Origin: Nitriliruptoraceae bacterium
Lineage (GTDB): Bacteria > Actinomycetota > Nitriliruptoria > Nitriliruptorales > Nitriliruptoraceae
Direction: 5' to 3'
DNA: 35,033 nt
Assembly: GCA_020832455.1 (NCBI GenBank)
Contig: JAFIEQ010000030.1
Span: 1-35,033, forward strand
The notes beneath the pieces are model-generated. The model worked only from the letters and a program-made list of their open reading frames with translations, did not search any database and was not told the origin of the DNA. This document shows positions 30,962 to 35,033 of this stretch, piece after piece. Within the stretch, counting starts at the first letter, position 1, and each line of letters begins with the position of its first letter. A program made the position numbers and the translations under genes.

Positions 30962-32197
30962 ATGTCGTCCGTTCTGATCGCCTCGCTGCTGGCCAGCACG
31001 ACCCTGCTGGGGCTCGACCCCGTAGTCGTGGTCGTCGCTGGGCTCGTCGTGCTCGCCGGAGGCGGCGTGGCGGTCGCGCGCCGTGCGCGGCGTGGCACAC
31101 CGACCGACCACACGCCCGCCGACGAGCGCCGGGAGCCCGCCACCGAGCTGGAGGCCGAGCCGCTGCCGGAGGCGGAGACGCTCGACGACGTCGAGGTCGA
31201 GCAGCAGCCGCAGGTGCTGCTGCCCCCCGGGGACCGACCCCACCCGGAGGTGACCGAGTCCCTCCCGGTCGAGGAGGAGGTTCCCCTCGCCGAGCGGTTC
31301 CGTCGGCGCCTGACCCGCACGCGCAACGTGCTCGGGTCGTCGGTCGCCGAGCTGTTCGGCCGTGGTGTCACCGAGGAGGCGTGGGAGGGGCTGGAAGAGG
31401 CGCTGATCACCGCCGACGTGGGGGTGACCGCGACGATGGAGATCGTCGAGGAGCTCAAGCGCCGCAGCCGGGACGAGGGGGCGACGACCGCGGAGGCGGT
31501 CCTCGAGCTGCTGAAGCAGGAGCTCACCAACGCGCTCGGGACCGCGGACCGCTCGCTCGCGCGGGCCACCGACGAGGGACCCACCGTCTGGCTGGTCACC
31601 GGCGTGAACGGCACCGGGAAGACGACCACGATCGGCAAGCTCGCGGCGGTGGAGGCCCGGGCCGGCACGACCGTGACGCTCGGCGCCGCGGACACCTTCC
31701 GGGCGGCCGCCGCCGAGCAGCTCGGCGTCTGGGCGGATCGCACCGGCGCGCAGCTGCTGCGCAAGGACGAGGGCGCCGATCCGGCCTCCGTGGCCTACGA
31801 GGCCTACGACGCGGCGGTGTCCAACGGCAGCGATCTGCTGATCGTCGACACCGCTGGCCGCCTGCACAACAAGCGTCAGCTGATGGACGAGCTCGGCAAG
31901 GTCAAGCGGGTGCTGCAGAAGCAGGCGGGCCCGTTGGAGGAGACCCTGCTGGTCCTGGACGCGACGACCGGGCAGAACGGCATCGCCCAGGCGCAGGCGT
32001 TCCTCGAGGCCGTGGAGGTCACCGGCATCGCGCTGACCAAGCTCGACGGCTCGTCGAAGGGCGGCATCGTCGTCGCGGTGCAGCGCGAGCTCGGACTGCC
32101 CGTCAAGCTCGTCGGGCTCGGCGAGGAGATCGATGACCTCGCGCCGTTCGATCCGCAACTGTTCGTCGAGGGGCTGTTCGCCGACCTCGCGTCCTGA
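30962..32197 (+). CDS. ftsY: Signal recognition particle receptor FtsY
   Basis: GTPase receptor for the signal recognition particle, which delivers nascent membrane proteins to the Sec translocon. It has 411 residues. An N-terminal membrane anchor (about 18-40, LDPVVVVVAGLVVLAGG) is followed by an acidic linker (about 55-105), the N domain and the G domain: TGVNGTGKTTT (G1, K220), DTAGRLHNK (G3), TKLDGSSKGG (G4). E. coli FtsY lacks such a true transmembrane start; actinobacterial FtsY often has one. ATG with AAGGA nine bases upstream. Confidence 0.96.
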   Translation: MSSVLIASLLASTTLLGLDPVVVVVAGLVVLAGGGVAVARRARRGTPTDHTPADERREPATELEAEPLPEAETLDDVEVEQQPQVLLPPGDRPHPEVTESLPVEEEVPLAERFRRRLTRTRNVLGSSVAELFGRGVTEEAWEGLEEALITADVGVTATMEIVEELKRRSRDEGATTAEAVLELLKQELTNALGTADRSLARATDEGPTVWLVTGVNGTGKTTTIGKLAAVEARAGTTVTLGAADTFRAAAAEQLGVWADRTGAQLLRKDEGADPASVAYEAYDAAVSNGSDLLIVDTAGRLHNKRQLMDELGKVKRVLQKQAGPLEETLLVLDATTGQNGIAQAQAFLEAVEVTGIALTKLDGSSKGGIVVAVQRELGLPVKLVGLGEEIDDLAPFDPQLFVEGLFADLAS

Positions 32198-32210
32198 TCC
32201 CGCGGGGTCA
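32195..32210. terminator. Palindrome joining two convergent stop codons
   Basis: TGATCCCGCGGGGTCA, a 16-bp palindrome with one T:G pair, made of the ftsY stop (TGA), the 10-bp gap and the stop of the opposite gene (TCA on this strand). No loop of its own, so a terminator role is weakly supported. Confidence 0.3.
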
Positions 32211-32987
32211 GAGGGGGTGGCCGGCCGCCTTCAGACCGCGCTTGCACGCGCGCTCGAGCCGCCACTCCACCCCGATCCGCTCGCGGACCGAGCGTGCCCG
32301 TGACGGCGGTCCGGTGCCGTCGACGGCGTCCACCTCGAACCCGGTCGGGGTCATCACCCCGCGCCACCGCCGCTGCCACGGCTGTTCGAGGTCGGGGACG
32401 TCCGCCCCGTAGGTGTGCACCAGCGCGGTGCGGTCCGCGGCGGGCAGGGGCGCGTCGACCTGCAGCGGGTCGGTCGACGGCAGGGTGCAGCGCTGCACCG
32501 TGAGCTCGTCGTCGCCGAGCAGCAGCAGCCCGTCACCCGCCGGCAGGGGGTGCACCGCCTGTAGGGCCGCGAAGCGCACCAGCAGCCGGGGGAGGTACCA
32601 CCAGTGCTCCTTACGCTGGAGCATGCTGTCGATCCGCCGGCGGTCGGGCGGGTGCTTGGCGATGAACTGTGGGAGCAGTCCCCGTTCCTCCAGGGCGTCC
32701 CCGGTCGGGTCCTCGGTGAGGGTCGCCCGTGCGGCGGCGATCACCGGTGCCGCCTCCCGCGACGCCGGGTGCTCCGTGACCACGAGTCGCACCTCGCTCG
32801 CCGCGGCCAGGGCACGGGCGAGCTCGAGCTCGGCGTAGGGCAGCGCGAGCGCCGGCTCGTGGTCGAGCAGCACCGGCACGACCACGGCCGCGTCGGGCAC
32901 ACCGGCAGCGCTCCGCCACCCCACGACCGCCAGTTGCGCGCGCCGCCACGATGCGATCACCGTGTCGCGCGTCCGTTGCTCACTCAA
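32208..32987 (-). CDS. Protein of unknown function, possible split-barrel fold
   Basis: Protein of 259 residues. Residues 18-65 (AVVVPVLLDHEPALALPYAELELARALAAA then VRLVVTEHPAS, read in pieces) look like the first strands and helix of a PNPOx-type split barrel. The middle has KHPPDRRRIDSML..EHWWYLPRLLV, a motif I know from actinobacterial proteins of unknown function, and the C-terminus repeats strand-like segments (LTVQRCTL, GVMTPTGFEVDAVDG). No catalytic motif is visible. The start is uncertain: TTG at 32987 has GGAG nine bases upstream; longer frames up to 33107 are possible. Convergent with ftsY with only 10 bases between. Confidence 0.65.
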   Translation of the reverse strand: MSEQRTRDTVIASWRRAQLAVVGWRSAAGVPDAAVVVPVLLDHEPALALPYAELELARALAAASEVRLVVTEHPASREAAPVIAAARATLTEDPTGDALEERGLLPQFIAKHPPDRRRIDSMLQRKEHWWYLPRLLVRFAALQAVHPLPAGDGLLLLGDDELTVQRCTLPSTDPLQVDAPLPAADRTALVHTYGADVPDLEQPWQRRWRGVMTPTGFEVDAVDGTGPPSRARSVRERIGVEWRLERACKRGLKAAGHPL

Positions 32988-33156
32988 CGTCGCACTCCGC
33001 CCACTGCCTGCGTGGCCCTGTCCGTTCGGGCAGGGTGGACCGTACGCGATGGGGTGGCCGGGAGACCGCCCCATCGCCCGTGTACGGCGCTCCGAGCGCC
33101 GCAGCACGACGCACGGGCAGCCGCGTCAAACGCCCACGATCGGAAAGGGAGATCCG

Positions 33157-34908
33157 ATGCCTGCAGTGGTGGTGCTCGTCGTCGTCTTCGGGATGTTCTA
33201 CCTCGGATGGCGCTACTACTCCGTCTACCTGGCGGATCACGTGTACGCGCTGGATGACGGCAACGTCACGCCGGCCCACACGATGCAGGACGGGGTGGAC
33301 TTCGTCCCGACCAACAAGCACGTGCTGTTCGGGCACCATTTCACCTCGGTCGCGGGCGCGGCCCCCATCGTCGGGCCGGCGATCGGGGTCTTCTGGGGCT
33401 GGGGTCCGGCGCTGCTCTGGGTGGTGATCGGCACCATCTTCGCCTCGGGCGCGCACGACTTCGGCTCGATCGTCGTCTCGGTCCGCAACCGCGCGCAGAA
33501 CATCGGCACGCTGACCAAGTCCGTGATCAACCCCCGCTCGCGCACGCTGTTCCTGTTCATCATCTTCTTCCTGTTGACGCTAGTGAACGCCGTGTTCGCC
33601 GTGGTCATCGCGAACCTGTTCGTGGGCAACCCGGGTGCCGTGATCCCGATCGTGGTCGAGATCCCGATCGCGATCGTCATCGGGCAGTACATCTACAGGA
33701 AGAAGACCAGCGCGCTGCTGCCCTCGATCGTCGGCGTCGTGCTGCTCTACATCCTGATCCCGATCGGGGAGGCGAACCCGATCACGCTGGATGCACTGGG
33801 TGAACTCGTGGGCCTGAGTGCCCGCGACACCTGGATCGTGCTGCTGTTCATCTACGCCTTCATCGCCTCGCGGATCCCGGTGTGGATCCTGTTGCAGCCG
33901 CGCGACTACATCAACAGCCACCAGCTGTTCATCGCGCTCGGGGTCATCTTCCTCGGTGTCGTCGTCGGCATGGACCGCATCGTCGCCCCGGTCCTCAACA
34001 CCAACCTGCCCGAGGGCAGCCCCCCGTTCTTCCCGCTGCTGTTCGTCACGATCGCCTGCGGCGCGATCTCTGGTTTCCACTCGCTCGTGGCATCGGGAAC
34101 GACGTCCAAGCAGCTCGACAAGGAGACCGACGCACGCCACGTCGGCTACCTCGGCTCGCTGGGGGAGGGGGCGCTCGCGATGGGCGCCATCCTGGCGACC
34201 ACGGCCGGCATCGTCGCCTTCGGCGGCGCGAGCTTCGACGAGCGCTACGCCGACTTCGGCACCGCCAGCGGCGGGGCGGTCGGCAACTTCGTCCAGGGCA
34301 TCGCCGGCTTCGCCTCGCACCTCGGGGTCCCGCTCAACATCGGCCAGGTGTTCGCCGCGGTCGTGGTCATCTCCTTCGCCGCGACGACGATGGACACCGG
34401 GGTCCGCCTGCAGCGCTACATCCTGCAGGAGCTCGGGGACATGGTCGGCCCGACCCAGGCGGGGCTCGGCGGTGGCTTCCGCAAGCTCACCCGCAACCTC
34501 ACCGCCGTCACCGCGCTCGCCTGCATCGTCCCGTTGGCGCTGGCGGTCGCCCCCGGCGGCGGCGAACAGGGTCTGGCCTTCGGCCGGCTCTGGACGCTGT
34601 TCGGGACCACCAACCAGCTCACGGCCGGCCTCGCGCTCGCCGTCATCGCGGTCTACGTGACCAAGAGCGGCCGCAACGCGCTCGCGCAGATCATCCCGCT
34701 GTCGTTCCTGCTGGTGATGACCACGTGGGCACTGTTCCGCCAGCTGTTCGACCTGATCCGCGACGGTGACTGGCTGCTGACGGTGCTGGACCTGATCATC
34801 CTGGTGCTGGCGGTCTGGCTGATCGTCGAGGCGGTCACGGCGCTGCGCAAGGCCCGGGCCGGGGAGCCGGTGGGCGAACCCGCCGATCAGTCGACCGAGG
34901 ACGCCTGA
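33157..34908 (+). CDS. cstA: CstA-family peptide transporter (carbon starvation protein)
   Basis: Polytopic membrane transporter of 583 residues, with about 15 hydrophobic segments. The CstA signature region NVTPAHTMQDGVDFVPTNKH and GHHFTSVAGAAPIVGPAIG lies near residues 36-75, then ASGAHDFGS, and ISGFHSLVASGTTSKQL around 310-325. The C-terminal domain holds TTMDTGVRLQRYILQEL and LFGTTNQLTAGLAL. CstA imports peptides or pyruvate under nutrient limitation. It is shorter than the E. coli protein (701 residues) but in line with Gram-positive forms. ATG with GGGAG five bases upstream. A small YbdD-type gene usually follows cstA; here the sequence ends first. Confidence 0.95.
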   Translation: MPAVVVLVVVFGMFYLGWRYYSVYLADHVYALDDGNVTPAHTMQDGVDFVPTNKHVLFGHHFTSVAGAAPIVGPAIGVFWGWGPALLWVVIGTIFASGAHDFGSIVVSVRNRAQNIGTLTKSVINPRSRTLFLFIIFFLLTLVNAVFAVVIANLFVGNPGAVIPIVVEIPIAIVIGQYIYRKKTSALLPSIVGVVLLYILIPIGEANPITLDALGELVGLSARDTWIVLLFIYAFIASRIPVWILLQPRDYINSHQLFIALGVIFLGVVVGMDRIVAPVLNTNLPEGSPPFFPLLFVTIACGAISGFHSLVASGTTSKQLDKETDARHVGYLGSLGEGALAMGAILATTAGIVAFGGASFDERYADFGTASGGAVGNFVQGIAGFASHLGVPLNIGQVFAAVVVISFAATTMDTGVRLQRYILQELGDMVGPTQAGLGGGFRKLTRNLTAVTALACIVPLALAVAPGGGEQGLAFGRLWTLFGTTNQLTAGLALAVIAVYVTKSGRNALAQIIPLSFLLVMTTWALFRQLFDLIRDGDWLLTVLDLIILVLAVWLIVEAVTALRKARAGEPVGEPADQSTEDA

Positions 34909-34913
34909 ACCCC

Positions 34914-35033
34914 GTGACGCACACCGCAGCAGCCCACCGGGTCCTGCTGGTCCGCGAGTGGGGCCCCCCGCCCCCCCGCGCGGGCGGGGGCGGCCGGGGG
35001 GGGGGGGGCGCCGCGGGGCGGGGGGCGCCCCCC
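34914..35033 (+). CDS. Possible start of the next gene, truncated
   Basis: GTG six bases after cstA opens a frame reading MTHTAAAHRVLLVREW and then runs into Gly/Pro/Arg from G/C-only sequence up to the window end. A small YbdD-family protein would be expected here next to cstA, but the visible residues are too few to say. Everything after about 34960 is unreliable. Confidence 0.2.
   Translation, partial: MTHTAAAHRVLLVREWGPPPPRAGGGGRGGGGAAGRGAPP
34960..35033. other. Low-complexity G/C-only end
   Basis: The last 74 bases contain no A or T, including runs of 12 G and 7 C. This is far from the base composition of the rest of the window and looks like a poor-quality contig end. Confidence 0.7.

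Noticed and set aside
1..35033. tRNA, rRNA, CRISPR, prophage, toxin-antitoxin or defence genes
   Set aside because: None could be recognised on either strand; short repeats seen are too few and irregular for CRISPR.

Overview
The window is a very GC-rich chromosomal segment (well above 70% GC by eye, strong G/C at third codon positions, many GTG and TTG starts) from an actinobacterium. Four things point there: a CofC/FbiD-type enzyme for coenzyme F420, a SepIVA-like septation protein, an FtsY with an N-terminal membrane anchor, and a gene order resembling, from memory, a condensed version of the Mycobacterium tuberculosis interval from fbiD/gpsA to smc/ftsY. The lineage cannot be fixed from the sequence alone; a deep-branching class such as Nitriliruptoria or Acidimicrobiia is a guess.

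Layout. (1) 0.1-10.9 kb, largely housekeeping: LapA-like membrane protein, cofC facing away from gpsA plus a CPT-like P-loop protein, an SDR dehydrogenase facing away from a DoxX-like membrane protein, ddl, a stand-alone Lrp-type RAM domain, rpmB, a FakA/YloV-like DhaL protein and recG. (2) 10.85-22.0 kb, a variable block between recG and rsmD: APH-fold kinase, RidA-like protein, SixA phosphatase, I78-like lipoprotein, split-barrel flavoprotein, a MarR regulator coupled to an RlmM-like rRNA methyltransferase and facing away from an NAD(P)-binding oxidoreductase, a DksA/TraR zinc protein, acetoacetyl-CoA synthetase with a membrane-anchored protein of unknown function, and oligopeptidase B. (3) 22.0-32.2 kb, conserved core: rsmD-coaD, sepIVA, DUF177-rpmF-rnc, an Fpg/MutM-family protein lacking the usual catalytic residues, a small coiled-coil protein, smc and ftsY. 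(4) 32.2-35.0 kb: a protein of unknown function (possible split barrel), the peptide transporter cstA and a low-complexity G/C-only end that looks like a contig edge.

How the genes work together. The core block joins ribosome and RNA maturation (rsmD, DUF177, rpmF, rnc, rpmB), envelope and division (ddl, sepIVA, ftsY), lipid precursors (gpsA, the DhaL protein, coaD) and chromosome maintenance (recG, smc). The most distinctive regulatory unit is the MarR/methyltransferase/oxidoreductase locus, whose shared intergenic region carries a perfect 20-bp inverted repeat, each half of which is itself a palindrome. The most distinctive protein is the Fpg-fold protein at 25843-26688. It keeps the helix-two-turn-helix and zinc finger but has lost the catalytic proline and lysine and most of the lesion-recognition residues. 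It sits where a normal fpg is expected, between rnc and smc.

No tRNA, rRNA, CRISPR array, insertion sequence or phage gene was seen.
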